Positions 1-8,291 of a DNA stretch of 64,000 nt are shown in pieces. This stretch comes from Pseudanabaena frigida (GTDB lineage: Bacteria > Cyanobacteriota > Cyanobacteriia > Pseudanabaenales > Pseudanabaenaceae): contig QBML01000011.1 in the NCBI GenBank assembly GCA_003242085.1, positions 62,001 through 126,000 on the forward strand. The letters run 5' to 3'. The position numbers were made by a program, and so were the translations under genes. How positions within the stretch are numbered: position 1 is the stretch's first letter; every line of letters begins with the position of its first letter. Below the pieces are notes generated by a model. The model searched no databases and was not told the origin of the DNA. It was given only the letters and a program-made list of their open reading frames with translations.

Positions 1-279
1 TGGAATGCTATGGGTTAAAGGGTTTTCTTTTAATATGGTACATATTTCATAGCCATCAATATCAGGCATTAAAATATCAAGCAATATTATGTCAGGCGAT
101 TGTTTGTCGATAAAATCTAAAGCTTCTATACCACTTATAACTTGTTTGACTTGATAACCCTTGTTGGCTAACATTAGTGACAAAACTTTAAGATTACTAA
201 TGTTATCGTCAACTAATAGGATTAGGTAATTGCCCGAATCCTTCTCTTCTTTAGCGTGATGTAGTTCTTGACTATGCAT
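1..279 (-). CDS. Response regulator receiver domain protein (C-terminal part cut by window edge)
   Basis: This is a partial gene read by hand; it is missing from the ORF track because it runs off the left edge. Translation from the ATG at 279 starts MHSQELHHAKEEKDSGNYL and continues into a CheY-like receiver domain. The acidic pair is in LLVDDN and the phospho-acceptor aspartate is in DIILLDILMPDIDGYEIC. The frame is open to base 1, so 93 residues are visible and the output domain is unknown. A REC domain at the very N-terminus fits a cyanobacterial response regulator or a REC-linked GGDEF or kinase protein. The domain call is firm; the full architecture is not known. Confidence 0.85.
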   Translation of the reverse strand, partial: MHSQELHHAKEEKDSGNYLILLVDDNISNLKVLSLMLANKGYQVKQVISGIEALDFIDKQSPDIILLDILMPDIDGYEICTILKENPLTHSIP

Positions 280-559
280 TGCATAAAAAAGTATTTTTTG
301 AATGTTACTCTCTTTTTGTTGGGATTGTCAATTATTTTTCTTGTTAGGTATTATTATCATTAGATCTTGTTAGAGGTTTTAATATAATTTTAATTAATTA
401 ATCTGCTTTATAAAAGCTCGTAGTTAACGTGACAATATTTTGTTTCTTATAGTTGTTAGATGTACATCTAGTTTGTGATATTTTAATTGCTTTAGCTATT
501 GTCGGTTTTGGCTTTCTATTGCTATAGATGCTCTTTAATGCAATCTTCTGTTAATATTT
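280..559. other. AT-rich divergent intergenic region
   Basis: This 280-bp stretch lies between two divergent genes and must hold both promoters. It is strongly AT-rich. No RNA gene, convincing operator or hairpin was seen. Confidence 0.4.
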
Positions 560-1189
560 ATGGAATCGCCGCAACAAATTTTGGAGTTTCTAGATCGCCG
601 TTTTGCTGCGATTGAGATGCCTTGTTTGAGAAATATGAATGTTGATTATATTTTCTCAAGGCTAATTGCTTTTCTCGATGATAGTCGTTGGATGATCTTG
701 TTTAACTCGATTACTTGGTGTCCTGCAGGTGAAGGGCTGACGACGTTGGTGGAATGTGTTGGCAATTGTGTAAATGGTAGGCAGGGAATTGACAACGATC
801 GCTATTTTATTACTGGTCAAATTCGATATGACGAACTACTCAATCTCTACAATGTGAGCGTTCGCGGTCAAGCTATTCCTATTTCCGAATTAGATATTAT
901 TCCTCACCCTGATTTATTTACTGAGCATGAAATTGCCATAGCGATCGCGCTTTTAGAAAACTACCGCGAAGATTTACTTGCTTCTAACAATGAATATCAA
1001 GTCTTTCTTCCAGAAGGACTAACTGAAGTGTTGCGGCTAAATGAATGGCATCATCCAGATTGGAATTGCCCACCGAGCCAGACGGAGAGCTTCCCTTTGA
1101 TTGCAGAGGTTCTATTTACGGGCAACTCCGCTCTATACAAACCACCAGCAAGTCCCAATACTAATTGGCGATTTTGGTTTCCCAAGTAG
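560..1189 (+). CDS. Hypothetical soluble protein, 209 aa
   Basis: A 209-residue protein with no signal peptide or membrane segment. I do not recognise a named family with confidence. The C-terminal third is tryptophan- and proline-rich (EWHHPDW, then PSQTESFPLIAEVLFTG, then PNTNWRFWFP) and has the look of a conserved bacterial domain of unknown function. The start is the ATG at 560; it has no strong Shine-Dalgarno, which is common in cyanobacteria. It converges with the lipoprotein gene, the two stops being only 4 nt apart. The gene call rests on uninterrupted length, normal codon use including GCGATCGC, and tight packing. No function is proposed. Confidence 0.7.
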   Translation: MESPQQILEFLDRRFAAIEMPCLRNMNVDYIFSRLIAFLDDSRWMILFNSITWCPAGEGLTTLVECVGNCVNGRQGIDNDRYFITGQIRYDELLNLYNVSVRGQAIPISELDIIPHPDLFTEHEIAIAIALLENYREDLLASNNEYQVFLPEGLTEVLRLNEWHHPDWNCPPSQTESFPLIAEVLFTGNSALYKPPASPNTNWRFWFPK

Positions 1190-1193
1190 GGAT

Positions 1194-2195
1194 TCAGAGT
1201 TTGCCAAATTGCCATTGAGTTACTTGCAATCTAGATTCTCGTCCAGTTATATTCCAATCTCGATAGTCTCCGTAGGTCGTGATAGTTAGTTTTGAACTAT
1301 TGGCTTGATTCGTGAAACTCATGAGGCAATAGCCATCACCACTGCATACTTCTAATTCAGGGATTTCACCGCAGATCGGAGCTTTGCCGCCAACATTGTT
1401 CTTGCAGTTCGGATTGCTTGTAGGTAGCCAATTATTTTTTAGTAAGGCACTTCGTAAATCTGCGTAAGCCATTTGCTTCGTCAAAATTGCTGCTACAGAG
1501 GCTTCGCTGCTATCGATCTGCGATCGCAAAGATGGTTGAGATTGTAGTTTTTGGGTCAGATTCCAGCATCCATTGCGATGCTCAAAAATGTAAGCATTCG
1601 GTTCTCCATAGGTTTTAACAAGGGTTTCTTCTAGATCTTTATCAGTTCCTGCATATCGATATTGGGCTTTAATGTAATCCACTCGAAATGTCTTTTCATT
1701 AACTTTCTGGATGTCTATCTTCAGTCTGGTGTAAGGGCTATTATCAACTTGTGAAGGAACTAGTTGTACCCATTTATAGTCTCTGAGGTCAATGCTGAAT
1801 TCATCATTTTTTCTACTCATGACCTCTAAGAGCTTACTTGGATCTTGGTAATCTCTAACTTGTACATATGGTGAAGTATAGATATAGCGTATGTCATTGC
1901 CTGGATTATCTTTACCGCGCACAAATTGCTCAAAAAAGCTTTTATACTCTTCTGTCGCGCATGATTGTGGAAGAGCCGCATTGATTTGGGTGTCAACTTT
2001 TACCTCTTTAGCGCGATCGGGACTCAGATTGCTCTGACCTATAGGCGGTTTGCTAGTAGCGCGATCGTTGCTGCCTGATGAAACTGCGGTTGATTCCTTT
2101 ACTATTTTGTTATCGTCTAAAGCCTTAGTAGAAGACATACCGCAGGCTTGGAGCATTAACACGAGAGCTACGATCGCAGTTTTTCTGTAGCGCAT
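1194..2195 (-). CDS. Putative exported lipoprotein, 333 aa
   Basis: The N-terminus MRYRKTAIVALVLMLQACG is a lipoprotein signal: positive n-region, hydrophobic core, lipobox LQAC with the modified Cys at about residue 18. A low-complexity Ser/Thr/Lys linker (about 20-65) follows, then two segments. About 70-210 contains FEQFVRGKD and a central beta-rich part. The C-terminal third has four cysteines (NPNCKNN, APICGE, LEVCSGDGYC) that could form disulphides in an oxidising compartment. I recognise no named family. It would be anchored on the periplasmic face of a membrane. It is transcribed away from the molybdopterin-fold lipoprotein gene. Confidence 0.7.
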   Translation of the reverse strand: MRYRKTAIVALVLMLQACGMSSTKALDDNKIVKESTAVSSGSNDRATSKPPIGQSNLSPDRAKEVKVDTQINAALPQSCATEEYKSFFEQFVRGKDNPGNDIRYIYTSPYVQVRDYQDPSKLLEVMSRKNDEFSIDLRDYKWVQLVPSQVDNSPYTRLKIDIQKVNEKTFRVDYIKAQYRYAGTDKDLEETLVKTYGEPNAYIFEHRNGCWNLTQKLQSQPSLRSQIDSSEASVAAILTKQMAYADLRSALLKNNWLPTSNPNCKNNVGGKAPICGEIPELEVCSGDGYCLMSFTNQANSSKLTITTYGDYRDWNITGRESRLQVTQWQFGKL

Positions 2196-2516
2196 ACAGA
2201 CTTTTTCTCAGCTATAAAATTACATACATCCCAATAGTCGAAAAATCGGCAATTCTGTTCCATATTGCTCGTAAAAAATGTTTTGTTAAGCAATATGGTC
2301 GTTATAACAGAAAAGTTTAAAGCAGTAAGATTTGCGTTGTTATTTGTGAAACAGATTAACTTACTGTTTCGTCACGATAGAGACATCTATGCATATAGTC
2401 ACTTAGGTTGACATAAAATCCTAAAAATCCATTAGTGACGATTTTCGGCGCTAATTGTCTCTAGAGTTTTATGTCCTGTAATTGAGGTTTTGTCGTTCTA
2501 GATTTACATAAATTTT
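2196..2516. other. Divergent promoter region with a 10-bp inverted repeat
   Basis: This 321-bp gap separates two divergently transcribed lipoprotein genes and should contain both promoters. The visible structure is a perfect 10-bp inverted repeat, CCATATTGCT at 2260-2269 and AGCAATATGG at 2289-2298. It is widely spaced (19 nt), so it is more likely a weak hairpin or operator than a terminator. Nothing else is recognised. Confidence 0.4.
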
Positions 2517-3563
2517 ATGAGCCGATTAGCAAACTTCAAAACTATCAGATATTGGATTGTCTCTATTATTAGTCTATGTATAGTTTTGGTTGGACTGATG
2601 GGATGTCAAGCCCAAGTCTCCGATGCTCAGTTAGATCAATGGTATAAAGAAGCGATCGCTGAGAACTCGCGCCTCACTGAAACCTACGGCTCCAACTTAA
2701 CTGATAATTGGATCGTTAGAGTCCAAGGGCAAGTTCAGAAACCAATCACCCTCAATTGGAAAGAAATCGAAGCTCTTGCTGACACTAAATTCAACAGTAT
2801 CAATGCTCATCTGGGCGATCTCACTACCCCACATGAGTTTCAGGGTATTTCTGTTCAAAAGTTACTAGAAAAAGCGATCGTCAACTCTGGCGTTGAGGAT
2901 CTGACAATTGTTGCTGCGGATGCTTACTACGCCACGATTACTCTCAAAGATATATATCGCAATCAAGGATTATTGACAATTTTAGAAGCTGGTAAACCAA
3001 TTCGCCGCAATGAAGGTGGACCAATCCATCTAGCATATTTTAGAGACGCTCAATTGCCTCAAGAAGAAATCAAAAAACAACGCTGGGTGCATTATGTAAC
3101 GCACTTAGTTGTAGGAACAGAACCTTTACGGTTGAAAGTTGAAAAAGAGACTATAGAACTTGCCGACTTAGAGAAACTTCCAACCCACAGGATAACGATG
3201 CTAGTTGGATACAAGATTGGCTGGAAATACGAACCTGTTGACCTGATTGGGGTCAAACTACGAGATATTCTCCGCAGCCAAAATGTGGTTATACCTAATG
3301 AATCGGTTGTGAGGGTGCGTCGTAAGTCTATGGATGACCTCGATCCGCAAAAATCTGTAAAGATTCCCGCAAACTTAATTAATGATTGTGACGTAATGCT
3401 GGCGTACAAGTGGGGGACAGATGCTCAAAGTATCCCTGCTAGCAAGGGTGGACCGATAACCCTTGCCTATGGTAACAACTGCCCTAGTGATGCCGTCAAG
3501 AATCTAGCTTGGCTGCCCTTTGTCGAATCTATATCAGTCGAGTCTGCGGAAACAAAGCTATGA
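2517..3563 (+). CDS. Lipoprotein with tandem molybdopterin-oxidoreductase-like (sulfite-oxidase fold) domains
   Basis: The 348-residue protein begins with a lipoprotein signal ending in LMGC (Cys at about 30). Two similar halves follow. Each has a WIVRVQGQVQKPITLNW- or LRLKVEKETIELADL-like beta entry and ends in a GGPI(H/T)LAY motif, as in the oxidoreductase molybdopterin-binding fold of the sulfite oxidase/YedY family. I do not see the cysteine that binds molybdenum in true sulfite oxidases, so a catalytic role is doubtful; ligand or cofactor sensing is an inference. Its TGA overlaps the ATG of the adenylate cyclase (ATGA), which indicates translational coupling and a shared pathway, probably an extracytoplasmic sensor feeding the membrane cyclase. 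Confidence 0.75.
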   Translation: MSRLANFKTIRYWIVSIISLCIVLVGLMGCQAQVSDAQLDQWYKEAIAENSRLTETYGSNLTDNWIVRVQGQVQKPITLNWKEIEALADTKFNSINAHLGDLTTPHEFQGISVQKLLEKAIVNSGVEDLTIVAADAYYATITLKDIYRNQGLLTILEAGKPIRRNEGGPIHLAYFRDAQLPQEEIKKQRWVHYVTHLVVGTEPLRLKVEKETIELADLEKLPTHRITMLVGYKIGWKYEPVDLIGVKLRDILRSQNVVIPNESVVRVRRKSMDDLDPQKSVKIPANLINDCDVMLAYKWGTDAQSIPASKGGPITLAYGNNCPSDAVKNLAWLPFVESISVESAETKL

Positions 3564-5116
3564 AACTTACGGCATCCAAACCCAAATTTTGGCAGTTCCA
3601 GCAACGCGCCAAAAAAAGCTTAGGACAGAAAAAGTTAATTCTATTTCGTTCGATTCAGACGCGGATGATTACAGCAATTACTTTGCTAATCTTGCTAGTC
3701 GTCACAGCGATAATTTGGTTATGGGCAACCAATGAGACGGAATTCTATCGACAGCAAAAAATTCAACAAGTAGAATCTTTTGCTGCTGCCTTTGGTCAAA
3801 CTCTCCAGTTAGAGTTAGGAGATAGGAATTGGGCGAATATGCGGACGAAGATGAATTTGATCATGCAAAGCAATGAGGATTTTGTTTACGTCATTGTCAG
3901 CGATCGCCGTGAAAATCATCAAATTGTTTCCGCCGCACCAGCAGAAATTGCAGGACAGTTTATGCCCGACCTAGTCCCAGTTTCTGTGAGTAAAGCCGCA
4001 GTTCACTACGGACAAGTAAACTTCATAACTAGCCTCAAGGCAAGAATTGCTGAAACATATTTGCTACGTGATATCGATTTCCCCCCAAATATATTACGAG
4101 CGAAAAGAGGAGAGAGAATCATTGAGGCGGCGATCGATATTCCTGATAACTACAAGCTTGAGGCAGTCAATGGAACATTTCGGGTGGGAATTACTTTGCG
4201 GAAAATGGACGATCAAATTGTCAATGCAGTTACTAAGACCTTGGCAGTGGGAGCGATCGCTTTATTCTTAGGCATTATCGCCGCTTATTATTTGTCTTGG
4301 ATCTTGAGTCAACCAATTTTGCGATTACGTGAAAGTGCCTCGCGTCTTGCGTCTGGAGAGCTAGATCACCGCGTGACGATCCTTAGCCAAGATGAACTAG
4401 GGGCATTGGGCAGATCGTTTAACGATATGTCGGATTCATTACAAGCTTCTTTTGGAAAGCTCCAAAAAACCTTAGACTCCTTTGAGAGATTTGTCCCCGA
4501 AAAATTTTTACAGGTGATTGCGCCACGAGGCATTGAAAACATTGCCGTCGGTGAATATGCCAAGCACAATATCACAATTCTTTTTTCAGATATTCGTGGA
4601 TATACGGCGCTATCGGAATCTCAAACTCCTGAAGAAACATTCAAGTTTCTAAATGAATATATTGCCTATGTCGGCGATGCGATCGATGAATATGGCGGCT
4701 TTATTGACAAATACATCGGTGATGCAGTGATGGCGCTATTTGATGAAAATCATACAGATAGTGCTTTAAAAGCAGCGATCGCCATGCAGTTGGCGCTCAA
4801 AAAGTTCAATCAAAAGCGAGAACAATTAGGTTTGAGAACTATCGCTAGTGGGATTGGAATTCATCGAGGTGAAGTGGTAATGGGAACTGTTGGATTCACT
4901 TCCCGTATTGATTCAACGGTGATTGGTGATGCCGTAAATGTGTCGTCGCGGGTTGAGGGTTTAACTAAGAATTATAACTGTGAAATTTTGATCACTGATG
5001 CAGTTGTGTCAGCCTTAGAACATCCAGAGGATTTTAATTTGGATATAGTTGACGAATCTGTGAAAGTGAAAGGCAAAGAAATGGCGATTAAGTTGTATCG
5101 ACTAAACTTTGATTAA
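3560..5116 (+). CDS. Membrane-bound class III adenylate cyclase with HAMP domain
   Basis: The track starts this ORF at a TTG inside the upstream gene. I prefer the ATG at 3560, which overlaps the upstream stop as ATGA (518 aa). Order: cytoplasmic tail, TM1 (about 35-55), periplasmic sensor region (about 56-220), TM2 (about 222-244), HAMP (about 245-295, SQPILRLRESASRLASGE), cyclase domain (about 330-510). Metal-binding aspartates are in FSDIRGYTAL and YIGDAVMALF. The purine-selecting pair is Lys in FIDKYIGD and Thr in DSTVIGDAVN, as in cyanobacterial CyaB1. Asn and Arg of NVSSR complete the transition-state set. All catalytic residues are present, so cAMP synthesis is expected. The periplasmic domain is unassigned. 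Confidence 0.9.
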   Translation: MKLTASKPKFWQFQQRAKKSLGQKKLILFRSIQTRMITAITLLILLVVTAIIWLWATNETEFYRQQKIQQVESFAAAFGQTLQLELGDRNWANMRTKMNLIMQSNEDFVYVIVSDRRENHQIVSAAPAEIAGQFMPDLVPVSVSKAAVHYGQVNFITSLKARIAETYLLRDIDFPPNILRAKRGERIIEAAIDIPDNYKLEAVNGTFRVGITLRKMDDQIVNAVTKTLAVGAIALFLGIIAAYYLSWILSQPILRLRESASRLASGELDHRVTILSQDELGALGRSFNDMSDSLQASFGKLQKTLDSFERFVPEKFLQVIAPRGIENIAVGEYAKHNITILFSDIRGYTALSESQTPEETFKFLNEYIAYVGDAIDEYGGFIDKYIGDAVMALFDENHTDSALKAAIAMQLALKKFNQKREQLGLRTIASGIGIHRGEVVMGTVGFTSRIDSTVIGDAVNVSSRVEGLTKNYNCEILITDAVVSALEHPEDFNLDIVDESVKVKGKEMAIKLYRLNFD

Positions 5117-5658
5117 TTCAGCCTATTTCTCCACTTGGCTAGTTTATCTTTAGTAGCGCTATCTATACGATTGCCAAGAAGATTGTTAGTATTTGCCTTT
5201 TGATTTTTTTGGCGACTTTGCACCGATCGCAGAGTTGCTTCCACTTCCTGTTCTAATGCTGTTGCCGATAGCCACTCAGCCCCAAACCCGACTGCGGTAA
5301 GCTGCTGAGCGCGATCGGAAGTGACGACAATAATGCGTTTTAAATGTCTCAGAGGATCGCGTCGGTATTTTCCACATTGACGCTCGATATAAGTATCCGC
5401 AGTTTCGTTATGATCGGTGAAATATAATCTCAGGTTTTTGGTAATCTTTTCGGCTTTTGCGGGGGTTGCTTGTACATAAGCATCAAATACTAATGTTGTC
5501 TTATAGCCGTGATAAGCGCTGAAGTTGACCATCGTCTCGGTTAAATGCGATCGCGCAATGTCAAACCCTTGCAGATCTCTCATTTCCTGCAAATGTCGCC
5601 ACAGCCCAATCACGTTATATGCGTCCACCAACATAACTGGTGGATGTTCCGAAGACAT
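5113..5658 (-). CDS. NYN (PIN-like) domain ribonuclease, YacP/Rae1-like
   Basis: The 181-residue protein has the YacP/Rae1 NYN fold: MLVDAYNVIGLW at residues 9-20 with the first catalytic aspartate, TTLVFDAY in the middle, then ETADTYIER and VVTSDRAQQ carrying the further acidic residues. In Bacillus the homologue Rae1 is a ribosome-associated mRNA endonuclease; function here is inferred from the family. The gene converges with the adenylate cyclase and their 3' ends overlap by 4 nt, so there is no room for a terminator between them. The C-terminal 35 residues are basic and low in complexity. Confidence 0.85.
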   Translation of the reverse strand: MSSEHPPVMLVDAYNVIGLWRHLQEMRDLQGFDIARSHLTETMVNFSAYHGYKTTLVFDAYVQATPAKAEKITKNLRLYFTDHNETADTYIERQCGKYRRDPLRHLKRIIVVTSDRAQQLTAVGFGAEWLSATALEQEVEATLRSVQSRQKNQKANTNNLLGNRIDSATKDKLAKWRNRLN

Positions 5659-5710
5659 AGTATTAGACCGCTAGTTAGAATTACTTATTTCAATTCTGAC
5701 ATTAGACTTT

Positions 5711-5727
5711 ACAAATGTTGCATTTGT
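5711..5727. promoter_or_regulatory. Candidate operator upstream of the NYN gene
   Basis: ACAAATG-TTG-CATTTGT is a perfect 7-bp inverted repeat with a 3-nt centre, about 53 bp upstream of the NYN start codon. A related half (TACAAATGTTGC) recurs before recA at 6911. The protein that would bind is unknown. Confidence 0.3.
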
Positions 5728-5757
5728 CTCGGATCAAATATCACATTAAATATCACA

Positions 5758-5967
5758 TATAGCAGTAGCCAGTTATGTTAGGACATCCCAAATAAATAGA
5801 GGCGGTGCGAAGCGCCGCCTCTATTTATTTGGGTTTTGAGAAAGCGCAAAGCGCTGTATAGCATTCCTAAACAATACATGGGGCTTCGGCTTCGCTCAGC
5901 TAACAGTCAGCGTTGGCTGAGCGAAGCTGAAGCCTGTACTTTTTCCATACATGAATTAGTTGCTATA
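5758..5967. mobile_element. MITE-like composite element with two hairpins
   Basis: The element starts TATAGCAGTAGCC and ends AGTTGCTATA, inverted termini shared with other copies in the window. Inside are two hairpins. The first is CCCAAATAAATAGAGGCGG paired with its complement around a tgcgaagcg loop (5787-5833). The second is a long GCTTCGCTCAGC / GCTGAGCGAAGC stem (about 5880-5933). No ORF is credible here. Confidence 0.65.
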
Positions 5968-5983
5968 GACTGCATTCAGATCT

Positions 5984-6024
5984 AAAAGATGAGGTGCGGC
6001 GCAAAGCGCCGCACCTCATCTTTT
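5984..6024. repeat. Perfect GC-rich hairpin of the variable-stem family
   Basis: AAAAGATGAGGTGCGGCGC-aaa-GCGCCGCACCTCATCTTTT is a perfect 19-bp stem with a 3-nt loop. It shares the inner GGCGC/GCGCC core with other hairpins here but has a different outer stem. It lies directly after the composite element. Confidence 0.7.
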
Positions 6025-6233
6025 GGGTTCTAAAATGGCTACTGCCATATCATTAGCAAATTTGACATTTTTTTTAAATTATGGGGTAATTTTAAAAATA
6101 ATCTCGGCACAATTCGCCTAATAACTCCATAATTATGCAAATTTTGCAGAATTAGACTGTGATAGAGCCTAGTTATTTTTGCTGAGATTTACAACTAAGA
6201 AGTTAGAGGAATTTTTAAATCAAGGAGAATTTT

Positions 6234-6731
6234 ATGACCATAGAAAGCCTTCTAACACTCTATAAAATACCCGTTCTTTTATTAATATTTTTATCTCCTT
6301 GGATTGCCTACTACATTTGCTTAGTTGTTCCGGGGACTAAAGAGGAACCCTACGTATTAAGTGTAAATTTGAGCGTATCTGCATTTGTAGCCATTGTATT
6401 TGCAGGCTACATAGCCTATGCCAGCAATACTGGAGGCTGGGGGAAATTAGGAAAAGAAGCGGATATTTTGTTGCTTTTATCTGCCCCTTATCATGTCATC
6501 TGCTCGATTATTCTTGCAAAAAAACGAATACCGCTTAGTCGGATTCCAGCCTTTAAATTTATCCAAGGCTTGATGTTAATGTCCCTAGTATTCATGTTTT
6601 TATCGTGGATTTCTAGCAGGATTCATTTATATTTCTTCTCATATTTGCCTTTCAACTCATTCTTAATAATTTTGGCAATAGTTCTCTTAATAGGTTATGT
6701 AGGATATACCAAAGTCTTTGGAGAAGATTAG
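6234..6731 (+). CDS. Hypothetical polytopic membrane protein, 165 aa
   Basis: The protein is very hydrophobic, with about five predicted transmembrane helices (around residues 10-30, 45-65, 78-95, 108-127 and 140-158). No catalytic motif or named family is recognised. The start is well supported by AAGGAG placed 7 nt before the ATG, one of the stronger ribosome sites in the window. It stands alone between a repeat-rich region and recA and is somewhat richer in A+T than its neighbours, so it may be accessory. Confidence 0.75.
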   Translation: MTIESLLTLYKIPVLLLIFLSPWIAYYICLVVPGTKEEPYVLSVNLSVSAFVAIVFAGYIAYASNTGGWGKLGKEADILLLLSAPYHVICSIILAKKRIPLSRIPAFKFIQGLMLMSLVFMFLSWISSRIHLYFFSYLPFNSFLIILAIVLLIGYVGYTKVFGED

Positions 6732-7073
6732 TATGACTAAGCCATATGGTAGATTCCTAGTCTTTAAGAATTGACAGAAGACAGAACAATAACTTTAAAA
6801 AATAGTTTTTTAAGTTATAGAAAATTCGCCGAACTCATATTCATGTCAGTACAAATATCTGGTTGAAGATCGGGATTCGAACTAGACTAAATTTGATGAT
6901 TAAGAGATCGTACAAATGTTGCGTTTTTTATTGAATATTTTTAGTACAAATATCTAAATGCAAGTAAATACAAGGCGATCGCTTAAATTTCATTATAAAT
7001 TTAACACCTCAAATGCAGAAGCTTAGTGTCATAATGAGGCAGACTTACTAAACGAACTAAACCTCGAACGGCA
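6732..7073. other. Upstream region of recA with a 13-bp direct repeat
   Basis: This 342-bp gap holds the recA promoter region. The 13-mer AGTACAAATATCT is present twice (6848-6860 and 6943-6955). Between the copies is CGTACAAATGTTGC, a two-mismatch partial match to the cyanobacterial LexA box RGTAC-N3-DGTWCB. No clear SOS box is present, and nothing else is recognised. Confidence 0.35.
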
Positions 7074-8213
7074 ATGGCGAAAAATTCTTCTGCAACGGCA
7101 AATAGTCAAGTTGATAAGACTGCTGCGATCGCCCAAGCGACCAAATCTAGCATCAGCCCTGAGAAAAAGAAGGCGCTTGATGCAATCATGCAAAAAATCG
7201 AGAAGGATCACGGCAAAGGCTCGATTATGCGTTTGGGTGATGCCACTAATATGCGCGTTGAGACCATTCCTAGTGGCGCATTACCCCTCGATCTCGCCCT
7301 TGGTGGTGGATTACCTAAAGGACGAGTGATCGAAGTTTACGGGCCAGAAAGCTCTGGTAAAACTACTTTAGTCCTACACGCGATCGCGGAAGTACAAAAG
7401 CGTGGCGGTGTAGCTGCATTCGTTGATGCTGAACACGCACTAGATCCTACCTACGCTGCAAGCGTGGGCGTTGATATTAATAACTTGCTAATTTCCCAGC
7501 CCGACTCAGGGGAAATGGCGCTGGAAATCGTCGATAACCTCGTGCGATCGATGGCAGTGGATATTATCGCGATCGACTCAGTTGCGGCACTCGTCCCTCG
7601 TGCAGAAATCGAAGGCGAAATGGGAGCATCCCATGTTGGTTTACAAGCGAGATTGATGAGTCAGGCTCTGCGTAAAATTACAGCTAATGTCGGCAGATCT
7701 AATTGCATTGTTATTTTCTTAAACCAATTGCGTCAAAAAATTGGCGTATCCTACGGTAGTCCTGAGACAACTACAGGTGGAACCGCACTGAAGTTTTATG
7801 CTTCGGTACGTCTAGACATTCGTCGTATCCAAACTCTAAAAAAAGGTACAGAAGAATATGGAATTCGTGCCAAGGTCAAAGTTGCCAAAAACAAAGTTGC
7901 CCCACCTTTCCGAATTGCTGAATTTGACATTATCTTCGGTAAGGGTATTTCTACTGTCGGATGCCTTGTCGATCTTGCAGAAGAAATGAGTATCATTGTC
8001 CGTAAGGGTGCTTGGTATAGTTACCAAGGCGACAACATTGGACAAGGAAGGGATAACACGATCAAGTATATGGAAGACAAGCCAGAATTTGCTCAAGATG
8101 TAGAAAGACAAGTCCGAGAAAAACTCTCCGCAGGTGTAGCAGTTTCAGCAACCAAAGTCGTGCCTGAAGAAATTGAGCCTGAAGATGATGATGTCCCACC
8201 AGAAGATTTCTAG
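7074..8213 (+). CDS. recA: Recombinase RecA
   Basis: RecA binds single-stranded DNA with ATP, drives homologous pairing and promotes LexA-type self-cleavage. The 379-residue protein has the full family signature: Walker [10 protein letters not shown] near residue 90, MAW-like [15 protein letters not shown], Walker [13 protein letters not shown], and the DNA-binding L2 region with [11 protein letters not shown] and [15 protein letters not shown]. The N-terminus has a 30-residue Ser/Ala-rich extension and the C-terminus is acidic ([12 protein letters not shown]), both normal for cyanobacteria. It is monocistronic, with a strong hairpin directly downstream shared with the convergent ftn2 gene. 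Confidence 0.98.
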   Translation: MAKNSSATANSQVDKTAAIAQATKSSISPEKKKALDAIMQKIEKDHGKGSIMRLGDATNMRVETIPSGALPLDLALGGGLPKGRVIEVYGPESSGKTTLVLHAIAEVQKRGGVAAFVDAEHALDPTYAASVGVDINNLLISQPDSGEMALEIVDNLVRSMAVDIIAIDSVAALVPRAEIEGEMGASHVGLQARLMSQALRKITANVGRSNCIVIFLNQLRQKIGVSYGSPETTTGGTALKFYASVRLDIRRIQTLKKGTEEYGIRAKVKVAKNKVAPPFRIAEFDIIFGKGISTVGCLVDLAEEMSIIVRKGAWYSYQGDNIGQGRDNTIKYMEDKPEFAQDVERQVREKLSAGVAVSATKVVPEEIEPEDDDVPPEDF

Positions 8214-8233
8214 AAAAGCAGCGTAAGCTTTCC

Positions 8234-8286
8234 TTTTTTAATCATAAAAAAAGCTTGCATTGCAAGCTTTTTTTATGATTAAAAAA
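8234..8286. terminator. Bidirectional terminator between recA and ftn2
   Basis: The near-perfect palindrome TAATCATAAAAAAAGCTTGCA-t-TGCAAGCTTTTTTTATGATTA lies between two convergent genes. The GC-containing tip followed by a T-run on either strand makes it a plausible intrinsic terminator both ways. Confidence 0.8.
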
Positions 8287-8291
8287 TATGA

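Noticed and set aside
6909-6922. Possible LexA/SOS box before recA
   Set aside because: CGTACAAATGTTGC differs from the cyanobacterial consensus at the first base and in the GTWC half, and many cyanobacteria do not control recA through LexA.
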